NCBI GenBank assembly: GCA_904419105.1
Contig: CAJFQR010000018.1
Span: 1 to 18,000 of the forward strand
Source: Candidatus Avimicrobium faecavium
Lineage (GTDB): Bacteria > Bacillota > Clostridia > Oscillospirales > Ruminococcaceae
Reading direction: 5' to 3'
DNA length: 18,000 nt
Shown here: one piece after another, positions 6,645-13,203 of the stretch
Numbering within the stretch: the first letter of the stretch is position 1
Layout: each line of letters begins with the position of its first letter
Translations under genes and position numbers: made by a program
Notes under the pieces: generated by a model
Databases searched by the model: none
Told to the model about the DNA's origin: nothing
The model's input: only the letters and a program-made list of their open reading frames with translations

Positions 6645-7208
6645 TCACGGCTGGTCCTCGAGGGCCAGCTGCCGGTCCTCCTCCAGCGGGACCTTGGGCA
6701 GCTCCTCCAGCCCGGACAGGCCGAAGGCCCGCAGGAACACCGGCGTGGTCCGGTAGGCGATGGGCCTGCCGGGCAGTTCCAGCCGCCCGGCCTCCTCGAT
6801 CAGCCCCCGGCTGACGAGGGAGTTCAGCGAGGAGGCGGAATCCACCCCGCGGATCTGGTCCACAAACCCCCTGGTCACCGGCTGGTTGTAGGCCACAATG
6901 GCCAGCACCTCCATCGCCGGCTGGGACAGGGGGGTGCTGCGTTTTTCCGCCAGCACCTGGCGGATCAGCCCGGCATAGGGGGCCGCGGTGGCCAGCTGGA
7001 CGCTGTCCTCCAGCTCCAGCAGCTCAAAGGGCAGCCCCGCCGCAGCCAGCCGCTCCCGGAGCCGGTCCAGCGTCTGGCGCAGAGCGGCAGTGTCCATGCC
7101 GATGGCCGCCGCCAGCCTCTCCAGCTCCAGCGGGTCCCCGGCGGCAAAGAGCACCGCCAGAATCTGCCGGTCGGCGCCGTCAAAAAGCGGCGCAGGTCGT
7201 TCGCTCAT
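6645..7208 (-). CDS. scpB: Segregation and condensation protein B
   Basis: ScpB binds the kleisin ScpA and, with SMC, forms the condensin that compacts and segregates the chromosome. The 187-residue product shows two winged-helix regions: the first around residues 10-75 (ILAVLFAAGDPLELERLAAAIG), the second around 95-165 with the near-invariant LSQPAMEVLAIVAYNQPVTR, IRGVDS and PIAYRTTPVFLRAFGLSGLEELP. The length is typical. Its ATG overlaps the scpA stop as ATGA (7205-7208), and a GAGGAGG site lies in the end of scpA, so the two subunits are translationally coupled, as expected for stoichiometric partners. Confidence 0.97.
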   Translation of the reverse strand: MSERPAPLFDGADRQILAVLFAAGDPLELERLAAAIGMDTAALRQTLDRLRERLAAAGLPFELLELEDSVQLATAAPYAGLIRQVLAEKRSTPLSQPAMEVLAIVAYNQPVTRGFVDQIRGVDSASSLNSLVSRGLIEEAGRLELPGRPIAYRTTPVFLRAFGLSGLEELPKVPLEEDRQLALEDQP

Positions 7209-7981
7209 CTGTCATCCTCCTCACTCTCCCCCTGCCGGGAGAACTGCCGGTCCACCCGGGCCAGCTCCTCCTCCGAGAGCTGGCGGCGGTCGGTCAGGCG
7301 CACGGTGCCGTCCTCCTCGAGGCGCACCCGTTTTTCCTTCATCAGCTCAAGCAGCGCCAGAAAGGTGGCCACCACCTCGCTGCGCTCCCGGCTGTGGGCA
7401 AACAGCCCGGTGAAGGCCACCTGCCCGCGCCGGTAGAGCCCCGCCAGAATGGACACAATCCGGGACCCCACCGAGACGAACCGGGCCGCCACCAGCGGGC
7501 GGAACACCTCGGCAGGCGGCGGGCCCGCCGGGATCCCCCGGCCGATGGCCCGGCGGTAGCTCTCCGTCAGCAGCAGCGGCGGATGCCGCAGCCGGTAGGT
7601 GGTATCCGCCGCCAGCGGCGCCGGCTCCCGGACGAACTGCTCGTCCAGATGGCAGCGCTCCCGCAGCAGGGCCGCAGCCCGGCGGCAGGCCTGGTATTCC
7701 AGCAGCTGCCCGGTGAGCTCCTGCCGGGGGTCCTCCGCCGGCTTTTCGTGCCTGGGGAGGAGCTCCACCGTCTTGATGTACACCAGCCGGGCGGCCATCT
7801 CGATAAACTCGCTGCCCACCTCCAGGTCGGCCTGTTCCATCTCCCGGACGGCGGCGGTGTACTGCTCCACCAGCGTGGAGATCTCAATGTCATAGATGTT
7901 CAGCTTGTGCCGGCTGATGAGGGTCAGGATCAGATCGAGCGGGCCCTCCACCTCACCGGCCTTGAACGAGAGCTTTTCCAT
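7205..7981 (-). CDS. scpA: Segregation and condensation protein A (kleisin)
   Basis: ScpA is the kleisin that bridges the SMC heads and holds ScpB. The 258-residue product has the N-terminal helical domain (FKAGEVEGPLDLILTLISRHKLNIYDIEI, about 5-33, the classic family signature) and EFIEMAARLVYIKTVELLP (about 59-77). A variable middle follows, then the C-terminal winged helix that contacts the SMC cap (VATFLALLELMKEKRVRLEEDG). I prefer the ATG at 7981 to the GTG three bases upstream because the AGGGGG site is five bases from the ATG and only two from the GTG. That ribosome site lies against the stop codon of the M50 peptidase gene, so coupling is likely. Confidence 0.96.
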   Translation of the reverse strand: MEKLSFKAGEVEGPLDLILTLISRHKLNIYDIEISTLVEQYTAAVREMEQADLEVGSEFIEMAARLVYIKTVELLPRHEKPAEDPRQELTGQLLEYQACRRAAALLRERCHLDEQFVREPAPLAADTTYRLRHPPLLLTESYRRAIGRGIPAGPPPAEVFRPLVAARFVSVGSRIVSILAGLYRRGQVAFTGLFAHSRERSEVVATFLALLELMKEKRVRLEEDGTVRLTDRRQLSEEELARVDRQFSRQGESEEDDR

Positions 7982-7990
7982 CACAGCCCC

Positions 7991-8665
7991 CTACAGCATC
8001 AGGATGGCCGGCGCGATAAAGCCGGTGACAGCGTACATCCCCTCCAGTATCCAGCCGGACAGCCAGCCGATGAGGCTGTCGAACACATCGGTGAAGAGCA
8101 GCACCGCCAGAAACACCGCGTTGATTGCCTGGGCGTGGTCATAGTACCAGCGCAGGTACCGCCCGGGCACCAGCGACTGCAGCAGCTGGGAGCCGTCCAG
8201 CGGGGGGATCGGCAGCAGGTTGAACACCGCCAGCGATACGCTGATGGAGGCGATGGTCTCGAGGATCAGCGTCAGATAGTAGAGCTGGTCCCCGGCCGCT
8301 CCGGCGTAGTACCCCCGCAGGTAAAACCCGTAGGACGCCTGGGCCCCGGCGTAGAACAGCAGCCCCATCACCAGGTTGGAGCCCGGACCGGCCAGCGCCG
8401 TCAGCACCATATCCCGCCGGGGGTGCTTGTAGTACCGGGGGTCCACCGGCACCGGCCTGGCCCAGCCCACCCCGGCCACCAGCAGCAGCAAGGACCCCAC
8501 CGGGTCCAGGTGGACAAGGGGGTTGAGGTCCATGCGGCCCTCGCTGGCGGCGGTGGGGTCGCCGAGGGCGTAGCTCATGCGGGCATGGGCGTATTCATGC
8601 ACCGGCAGCAGGAGCAGCAGCACCGCCGCCCGGCAGAAGATGTTGAGAAGGGTATAGTTGTCCAT
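7991..8665 (-). CDS. Site-2 protease family (peptidase M50) membrane metalloprotease
   Basis: This is an intramembrane zinc protease of the short M50 group found beside scpAB in many Firmicutes (YpuL/YwhC-like); its substrate is unknown. The 224-residue product has the zinc-binding HEYAH motif (residues 23-27) inside the first hydrophobic segment and LAGPGSN (91-97). The third ligand motif is NLLPIPPLDG (149-158, ligand Asp157). At least four to five hydrophobic segments are visible (about 10-28, 56-68, 92-108, 133-151, 170-195). It has no PDZ or CBS domain, unlike RseP or SpoIVFB-type enzymes. It is the first gene of the operon; scpA follows its stop by 9 nt. The ATG at 8665 is preceded by ACGGGAGAG. 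Confidence 0.93.
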   Translation of the reverse strand: MDNYTLLNIFCRAAVLLLLLPVHEYAHARMSYALGDPTAASEGRMDLNPLVHLDPVGSLLLLVAGVGWARPVPVDPRYYKHPRRDMVLTALAGPGSNLVMGLLFYAGAQASYGFYLRGYYAGAAGDQLYYLTLILETIASISVSLAVFNLLPIPPLDGSQLLQSLVPGRYLRWYYDHAQAINAVFLAVLLFTDVFDSLIGWLSGWILEGMYAVTGFIAPAILML

Positions 8666-8706
8666 CAGGTCTCTCCCGTAAAAAATCAGATACTGTCACA
8701 GGATAT

Positions 8707-8735
8707 ATTGTAGCATATACGGGGTCGGTTTTCCA
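8707..8735 (-). promoter_or_regulatory. Promoter of the M50-scpAB-ytfJ-dac-rluB operon
   Basis: On the minus strand TGGAAA (8735-8730, four of six matches to the -35) is separated by 17 nt from TACAAT (8712-8707, five of six matches to the -10). It lies 41 nt before the M50 start codon, in the AT-richest part of the divergent intergenic region. No other plausible promoter was seen for this eight-gene block. Confidence 0.65.
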
Positions 8736-8758
8736 CCCTTCGGGACAAAATCCCCGCC

Positions 8759-8787
8759 TTGATTTTGCCCGCCGGAGCTGGTAGACT
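8759..8787 (+). promoter_or_regulatory. Putative promoter of the 186-residue hypothetical gene
   Basis: TTGATT (8759-8764) and TAGACT (8782-8787) are separated by exactly 17 nt, each matching four of six consensus positions. The start codon follows about 40 nt later. The -35 elements of this and the M50 promoter are back to back, about 24 nt apart, so one bound protein could affect both. Confidence 0.5.
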
Positions 8788-8828
8788 ATCCGGTATACCA
8801 GAAAAACTTCCGCCGGGAGGGCACGAAT

Positions 8829-9389
8829 ATGGGAAAAGACCGCTTCCGCCGGCTGCTTGCCCGGCTCACCGGGCGGCGGCTGCCGCCGGACGCCATCGCA
8901 GTTATCAATCCCCCGGCCCTCTCCCCGGAGGAGGCCGCCGCCAGAGAAGCCGCCCTGGCCGCGCGGATCTGCCGGGCGCGCCCGGCGCTGGAGCCCTGTC
9001 TCCGGGAGCGGCGTCGCTCGCCGGAGGAGCTCCTGCTCTGGCTGGAGGAGCGCTTCACCCTCACCGAGGCCCCGGTGGAGGCCGCCTCCCCGACGCTGCG
9101 GCGGGCCACCGCCCTTTCGCTCGGTCAGCCCCCGGAGGCCCTCTCCCCGGTGCTCTTCCGGCTGGAGGAGCCCTCCCCGGAGGGGGCGGCGCTGCTGGAG
9201 GCGGCGCTTGCCCCCTTCCCCTGGGTGCTCCTTGAGCGGGGCAGCGGCCGCTTTTTCACAAACAGCCCGGCGCTGGACCGGGCGCTGGTGCTGGCGGAGG
9301 GCCTCACCGAGGAGGACATCGCCCGCCGCACCACCCCCTTCTGGCGGGTGCTCTCGATTGTGGACCCGCAGCCCGCGCCGGAAACCTGA
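8829..9389 (+). CDS. Hypothetical protein, 186 residues, unrecognised
   Basis: I do not recognise a family. The product is soluble, with no signal peptide or membrane segment. It has a very basic N-terminus (KDRFRRLLARLTGRR), an alanine- and glutamate-rich helical stretch (about 31-75), and a C-terminal half with PFWRVLSIVD near residue 169. That this is the coding frame is supported by strong G/C at third codon positions, a GGAGGG ribosome site eight bases before the ATG, a promoter-like sequence upstream and intact length. Overlapping open frames on both strands lack these features. It is one of only two plus-strand genes here, divergent from the M50 operon and 107 nt before rpmB. No clear terminator separates it from rpmB, so some read-through is possible. 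It may be specific to the lineage. Confidence 0.72.
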   Translation: MGKDRFRRLLARLTGRRLPPDAIAVINPPALSPEEAAAREAALAARICRARPALEPCLRERRRSPEELLLWLEERFTLTEAPVEAASPTLRRATALSLGQPPEALSPVLFRLEEPSPEGAALLEAALAPFPWVLLERGSGRFFTNSPALDRALVLAEGLTEEDIARRTTPFWRVLSIVDPQPAPET

Positions 9390-9424
9390 CCCCGCAAGTT
9401 TTTTCGGGAAAATAAAAGAAACCC

Positions 9425-9453
9425 TTGCATTTCCCCTTCAAAGCTGATAAAAT
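9425..9453 (+). promoter_or_regulatory. Promoter of rpmB
   Basis: TTGCAT (9425-9430, weak -35) and TAAAAT (9448-9453, five of six matches to the -10) are 17 nt apart in a markedly AT-rich stretch. The rpmB start codon follows 43 nt after the -10. Confidence 0.65.
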
Positions 9454-9496
9454 ATTAATGTTGACTTTACCGATACCCAGAAGGAGGTGCAGACAA

Positions 9497-9685
9497 ATGG
9501 CAAAGTGCGATATCTGCGGTAAGGGTGTTACTTTTGGCATTAAGGTTTCCCATTCTCATAGAAGATCCAACCGGACCTGGAAGCCCAATGTAAGACGAGT
9601 AAAGGCTATGGTGGACGGTTCTCCCAAGTACATCCACGCCTGCACCCGCTGCATTCGTTCCGGCAAGGTGACTCGAGCTATTTGA
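9497..9685 (+). CDS. rpmB: 50S ribosomal protein L28 (zinc-binding form)
   Basis: L28 is a small protein of the large ribosomal subunit. The 62-residue product starts MAKCDICGKGVTFGIKVSHSHRRSNRTWKPN, typical of L28. It carries two Cys pairs, C4/C7 and C49/C52 (CTRC), the zinc-ribbon 'C+' version. The ATG at 9497 has a perfect AAGGAGGTG site (9481-9489); an upstream in-frame start would pass through that site and is not credible. Codon use is more AT-rich than neighbouring genes (AAG, GGT, AAT codons), as expected for a highly expressed ribosomal gene. The last four codons, including the TGA stop, form the left arm of the first palindrome of the array described at 9674-9757. Confidence 0.97.
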   Translation: MAKCDICGKGVTFGIKVSHSHRRSNRTWKPNVRRVKAMVDGSPKYIHACTRCIRSGKVTRAI

Positions 9686-9757
9686 CCTGTCAAATAGCTC
9701 GTAGAGCAATCTAACTCCGTTAGATTGCTCGTAGGGAGTTTGACTCCGCCGAACTCT
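9674..9757 (+). repeat. Tandem array of three palindromic hairpin units after rpmB
   Basis: Unit 1: 13-bp perfect stem CGAGCTATTTGAC / GTCAAATAGCTCG (9674-9686, 9689-9701) with a 2-nt spacer CT. Unit 2: 12-bp perfect stem GAGCAATCTAAC / GTTAGATTGCTC (9704-9715, 9719-9730) with spacer TCC. Unit 3: GGAGTTTGAC / GCCGAACTCT (9735-9744, 9748-9757), again with spacer TCC, pairing with two wobbles and one mismatch. Units 1 and 2 are both followed by GTA, and GCTCGTAG is directly repeated (9697-9704, 9727-9734). The arms of units 1 and 2 agree at 9 of 12 positions and all three differences are compensated on the opposite arm. No T-run follows, so these are not simple terminators. Further weaker pairings (CTCTGC/GCAGAG, 9754-9759 with 9771-9776) follow. 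Confidence 0.9.
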
Positions 9758-9841
9758 GCGATTGAGCTTGGCAGAGAGCTCCCGCCTTTTCTGTTCTTTT
9801 GGAATGGACCGGCTGCGAGAGCAGACCCATACAGCGAGACG

Positions 9842-9874
9842 AAAAGCCGCCTGCGGGCGGCTCTTTTGTTTTTT
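9842..9874 (+). terminator. Rho-independent terminator after rpmB and the palindromic array
   Basis: A GCCGCC/GGCGGC stem (9846-9851, 9856-9861) with a TGCG loop is flanked by AAAA and followed by TCTTTTGTTTTTT. It ends the plus-strand rpmB transcript, giving an rpmB 3' untranslated region of about 180 nt that includes the whole palindromic array. Confidence 0.88.
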
Positions 9875-9880
9875 GGCACG

Positions 9881-9912
9881 AAAAAAGGGGGCTCCTGCGG
9901 GAGCTCCCTTTT
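9881..9912 (-). terminator. Terminator of der-plsY-gpsA
   Basis: On the minus strand AAAAGGGAGCTCC (9912-9900) pairs with GGAGCCCCCTTTT (9895-9883) across a 4-nt loop with one wobble, and the run of T continues to 9881. It lies 14 nt after the gpsA stop. The stem also ends in TTTT on the plus strand, so it may back up the convergent rpmB terminator. Both terminators have the loop TGCG on the plus strand. Confidence 0.88.
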
Positions 9913-9925
9913 GCGTCTGGTTTTT

Positions 9926-10951
9926 TCAGAGGGGCAGCGGATGGTCCTTGAGCCAGCTGTACTCGCTCTCATGCCGGCGGGGCCGGGCCATCAGGTCGGC
10001 GATGGCCTGCCGGATATCCTTCCCCTCATAGAGGACGGCGTAGACCTCGTTCGTGATGGGCATCTCCACCCCCAGCCGGCGGCCCATCTCGTAGGCGTTT
10101 TTGGCGTTGGTGTAGCCCTCCACCGTCATGCCCACCCGGCGCACCGCCTCGGCGCCGGGGACCCCCTGGCCCACCAGAATGCCGCAGCGGCGGTTGCGGG
10201 AGTGCATGCTCGTGCAGGTGACGATCAAATCCCCCATGCCGGACAGCCCGCCGAAGGTCTCGGTGCGGGCGCCGCAGGCGACGCCGAGCCGGGCGATCTC
10301 GGTGAGGCCCCGGGTCATCAGCGCGGCCTTGGTGTTGTCCCCGAGGCCGAGGCCGTCCAGCGCACCGGCGGCCAGGGCGATGACATTCTTCAGCGCGCCG
10401 CCGAGCTCGACGCCGACCACATCGTCGGTGACATAGATGCGGAAGGCGTCGTTGGAGAGGGCCTCCTGCACCCGCTGCGCCATATCCAGGTCCCGGCAGG
10501 CGGCCACAACGGTGGTGGGGATCCCCTTGGCCACCTCTTCGGCGTGGCTGGGCCCCGAGAGGATCACGATCGGGCTGTCCGGCAGCTCCTCGGCCAGGAC
10601 CTCGTCCATCCGCTTGAGGGAGCCCGGCTCAAAGCCCTTGGAGACGCAGACCACCACCGCCCCGGCGGGAACCTTCCCCCGGAGCTGGGCGGCCACCGAC
10701 CGCACCGCGGCGCTGGGCACCGCCACCAGCACAAAGTCGGCCTCCGCCAGCCGGGAAAAGTCGGTGACGATGCCGATGTCCCCGGCGATCTTCACCCCGG
10801 GCAGCAGCCGGGCGTTCTCCCGGGCGGCCCGCAGGGCGGCGGCCTCCTCCTCCTTATACGACCACATGGCCACCCGGTGGCCGGCGGCATGGGTCATCAC
10901 CGCAAGCGCCGTGCCAAAGCCCCCGGCGCCGAGAATAAACAGATTCGCCAT
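9926..10951 (-). CDS. gpsA: Glycerol-3-phosphate dehydrogenase [NAD(P)+]
   Basis: GpsA reduces dihydroxyacetone phosphate to sn-glycerol-3-phosphate, the backbone for phospholipids. The 341-residue product has the Rossmann dinucleotide motif GAGGFG (residues 8-13), SKGFEP (104-109), SGPSHAEEV (132-140), the catalytic-lysine region GGALKNVIALAAG (184-196, Lys188), NTKAALMTRGL (206-216) and SGMGDLIVTCTS (237-248) followed by SRNRR. The length is normal and all key residues are present. The ATG at 10951 follows a GAGAGGAG site, 27 nt after the plsY stop. The next enzyme in the pathway, PlsY, is encoded just upstream in the same operon, so substrate producer and acyltransferase are made together. 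Confidence 0.98.
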   Translation of the reverse strand: MANLFILGAGGFGTALAVMTHAAGHRVAMWSYKEEEAAALRAARENARLLPGVKIAGDIGIVTDFSRLAEADFVLVAVPSAAVRSVAAQLRGKVPAGAVVVCVSKGFEPGSLKRMDEVLAEELPDSPIVILSGPSHAEEVAKGIPTTVVAACRDLDMAQRVQEALSNDAFRIYVTDDVVGVELGGALKNVIALAAGALDGLGLGDNTKAALMTRGLTEIARLGVACGARTETFGGLSGMGDLIVTCTSMHSRNRRCGILVGQGVPGAEAVRRVGMTVEGYTNAKNAYEMGRRLGVEMPITNEVYAVLYEGKDIRQAIADLMARPRRHESEYSWLKDHPLPL

Positions 10952-10978
10952 TTGTATCTCCTCTCCGGCAGGCGGGCG

Positions 10979-11629
10979 TCACTTCGCCGGCTTGCTGCCG
11001 ATTTTTTTCTCTGTGCCGTTGAGCAGCCGCTTGATGTTCTCCCGGTGCATGTAGAGGATCAGCCCCACGCACACCAGCGCAAAGCCCACATCCAGCACCG
11101 GGTCCCGGCCCTGGAGCCGGCATTTGGCGTACACCAGGAACGGGTAGGACGCCGCCCCCAGCACCGACGCCAGCGACACGATGCGGGTGAGGAAGGCGAT
11201 GGGCACAAAGCAGACGAACAGCACCAGAAACAGGTCGGGGTTCATCACCAGGATGGCGCCGCAGGCGGCCAGGATGCCCTTGCCCCCTTTGAAGTGGAAG
11301 TAGAGCGGGAACAGATGGCCGATCAGCGCGCCGATGGCGCCCAGCCACCCGCCGTCAAAGGTGAGCTCCGCCCCGAGCAGCGAGAAGATGCCCCTGGCGA
11401 TGAACACCGCCGCACACCCTTTGAAGAAGTCGCCGAGCCCGGTGAGGAAGGCCGCCTTTTTGCCGTAGGTGCGCAGCATATTGGTCATACCGGCGTTGCC
11501 GCTGCCGTAGTTGCGCACATCGTCGTGGTAGAGCAGCCGGGAGACGATCACCGCGAAGTTTAAGCTCCCGAGCAGGTAGGTGACGCCAAAGGCGAGCGCC
11601 ATCCCCGCAAGCACATCAGTGGAAAACAT
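10979..11629 (-). CDS. plsY: Glycerol-3-phosphate acyltransferase PlsY
   Basis: PlsY is the integral membrane enzyme that transfers the acyl group of acyl-phosphate to glycerol-3-phosphate, the first step of phosphatidic acid synthesis. The 216-residue product has several hydrophobic segments. It carries the family motifs YGSGNAGMTN (41-50), GDFFKG (66-71) and HLFPLYFHFKGGKG (105-118). The C-terminus is a basic tail (KKIGSKPAK). The ATG at 11629 has only a modest ribosome site (GAGAGGA, about 12 nt upstream), but it places the first transmembrane segment correctly. The gene lies 45 nt after der and before gpsA, which makes its acceptor substrate. This der-plsY-gpsA order is common in Clostridia. 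Confidence 0.97.
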   Translation of the reverse strand: MFSTDVLAGMALAFGVTYLLGSLNFAVIVSRLLYHDDVRNYGSGNAGMTNMLRTYGKKAAFLTGLGDFFKGCAAVFIARGIFSLLGAELTFDGGWLGAIGALIGHLFPLYFHFKGGKGILAACGAILVMNPDLFLVLFVCFVPIAFLTRIVSLASVLGAASYPFLVYAKCRLQGRDPVLDVGFALVCVGLILYMHRENIKRLLNGTEKKIGSKPAK

Positions 11630-11674
11630 CGAAACACACAGTCCTCTCTGTGAAGATCCGGCCGGGCCGGTGGG

Positions 11675-13003
11675 TCACTTTTTATCCTTGCCGCGCTCCC
11701 TGGGCAGGATGCGGATCGGGGTGCCGTCCAGCCCGAAGGTCTCCCGGATCTGGTTCTCCAGATACCGCTGGTAGGAGAAGTGGAACAGCTCCAGGCTGTT
11801 GCAGAAGATGACGAAGGCCGGCGGCTTGACCGAGGCCTGGGTGATGTAGTAGAGCCGCAGCCGCTTGCCCTTGTCCGACGGCGGCTGCACCCGGGCGGTG
11901 GCATAGGCCAGCATGTCGTTGAGCATACCGGTGGGAATCCGCCGGGCGTTCTGCTCGGCCACATGGCCGATGAGCTCGTAGAGCCTGTCCACCCGCTGGC
12001 CGGTCAGCGCCGAGACGAACAGCATCGGCGCATAGCTCATAAAGGAGAAGTCGTTCTCCAGCTTTTTGCGGTACTCGTCCATCGTGCGGCCGTCCTTTTC
12101 CACGGCGTCCCACTTGTTGACAACGATGATGCTCGCCTTGCCCTGGTCATGGGCATAGCCGGCCACCTTGGAATCCTGTTCGGTAAAGCCCTCGGTGGCG
12201 TCGATGACGATCAGGCACACATCGGCCCGGTCCACCGCCATATAGGAGCGCAGCACGCTGTATTTTTCGATGTCGTTGTCCACCCGGCTCTTGCGGCGGA
12301 TGCCCGCCGTGTCGATGAGCACATACTTGCCGTGCTCATTTTCCAGCACCGTGTCGGTGGCGTCCCGGGTGGTGCCGGCAATGTCCGAGACGATGGCCCG
12401 GGTCTCCCCGGTCATGCGGTTCACCAGTGAGCTCTTGCCCACATTCGGCTTGCCGATGATGGCCACCTTGATGTATTCCTCGTCGTAGTCCTCCCGGTTT
12501 TCAAAGTCGATGTGCTTGAAGCACTCGTCCAGCAGGTCGCCGGTGCCGTGGCCGTGTACCGACGAGACGGCCACCGGGTCCCCGAGGCCGAGGTTGTAGA
12601 ATTCATAGAACTCCGGGGGCGCCTCGCCGATGGAGTCCACCTTGTTGACGCAGAGCACCACCGGTTTGCCGCTCTTGAGCAGCATATCGGCGACCTCCTG
12701 GTCGTTGGCGGTGACGCCGGTGCGCAGGTCGGTGACCAGCACGATCACATCGGCGCTCTCGATGGCGAGCTGTGCCTGCTGGCGCATCTGCGAGAGGATC
12801 ACATCGCCGGAAAACGGCTCGATGCCGCCGGTATCCACCAGCATGACCTCGTGGTCCCGCCACTCACAGGGGGCGTAGATGCGGTCCCGGGTGACGCCCG
12901 GCGTATCCTTGACGATGGACAGGCGCTGCCCGACCAGCTTGTTGAACAGCGTCGATTTGCCCACATTCGGGCGCCCGACGATGGCGATGATGGGTTTGGC
13001 CAT
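11675..13003 (-). CDS. der: Ribosome biogenesis GTPase Der (EngA)
   Basis: Der is an essential GTPase with two tandem G domains that acts in 50S subunit assembly. The 442-residue product has G domain 1 with GRPNVGKS (10-17), DTGG (57-60) and NKVD (120-123). G domain 2 has GKPNVGKS (184-191), DTAG (231-234) and NKWD (296-299). A C-terminal KH-like domain (about 350-435) contains LRLYYITQASVKPPAFVIFCN. A basic tail (RERGKDKK) follows. The length is normal. The ATG at 13003 is preceded by AAAAGGAGGG, seven bases upstream. It is the first gene of the der-plsY-gpsA operon with its own promoter at 13076-13104. Confidence 0.98.
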   Translation of the reverse strand: MAKPIIAIVGRPNVGKSTLFNKLVGQRLSIVKDTPGVTRDRIYAPCEWRDHEVMLVDTGGIEPFSGDVILSQMRQQAQLAIESADVIVLVTDLRTGVTANDQEVADMLLKSGKPVVLCVNKVDSIGEAPPEFYEFYNLGLGDPVAVSSVHGHGTGDLLDECFKHIDFENREDYDEEYIKVAIIGKPNVGKSSLVNRMTGETRAIVSDIAGTTRDATDTVLENEHGKYVLIDTAGIRRKSRVDNDIEKYSVLRSYMAVDRADVCLIVIDATEGFTEQDSKVAGYAHDQGKASIIVVNKWDAVEKDGRTMDEYRKKLENDFSFMSYAPMLFVSALTGQRVDRLYELIGHVAEQNARRIPTGMLNDMLAYATARVQPPSDKGKRLRLYYITQASVKPPAFVIFCNSLELFHFSYQRYLENQIRETFGLDGTPIRILPRERGKDKK

Positions 13004-13075
13004 CGGTCATCCCTCCTTTTCTATCGCTGCCCGGCCGAGGGGAAAGGGGCCGGGGTAGAGTTTCGTATCAGTTTG

Positions 13076-13104
13076 AGTATACCACAATTTCCCGGCGGTG
13101 ACTA
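13076..13104 (-). promoter_or_regulatory. Promoter of der-plsY-gpsA
   Basis: On the minus strand TAGTCA (13104-13099, four of six matches to the -35), a 17-nt spacer and TATACT (13081-13076, five of six matches to the -10) lie about 72 nt before the der start codon, just downstream of the rpmF terminator. The implied leader is about 65 nt and C-rich, with no strong hairpin seen. Confidence 0.7.
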
Positions 13105-13128
13105 CCGTTTTTGCCGCCGCCGGGGACG

Positions 13129-13164
13129 AAAAAAGCCGGGGGATCGTCTGGGATCGCCCGGCTT
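13129..13164 (-). terminator. Terminator of DUF177-rpmF
   Basis: On the minus strand AAGCCGGG (13164-13157) pairs with CCCGGCTT (13140-13133). The stem is extended by a GATC/GATC pair after a single mismatch, and is followed by TTTTTT in all. It lies 40 nt after the rpmF stop and just upstream of the der promoter, separating the two transcription units. Confidence 0.9.
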
Positions 13165-13203
13165 CCTTGTTTTGGTTGGAAAAAAGAAGTCCCAAAGGGC
13201 CGC

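Noticed and set aside
8857..9447. Alternative plus-strand and minus-strand frames overlapping the 186-residue hypothetical gene
   Set aside because: The alternatives give Ser/Pro/Arg-rich products without ribosome sites; the frame starting at 8829 has the expected third-position GC bias and a good ribosome site.
9471..9476. TTGACT before rpmB as a -35 element
   Set aside because: It has no -10 at suitable distance and lies too close to the ribosome site; the TTGCAT/TAAAAT pair upstream fits better.
9674..9730. Palindromes after rpmB as transcription terminators
   Set aside because: Neither stem is followed by a T-run on either strand; a proper terminator exists at 9842-9874.
9675..9757. The ~30-nt tandem units after rpmB as a short CRISPR array
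   Set aside because: The units are palindromic almost end to end, abut each other with no spacers, and no cas genes are nearby.
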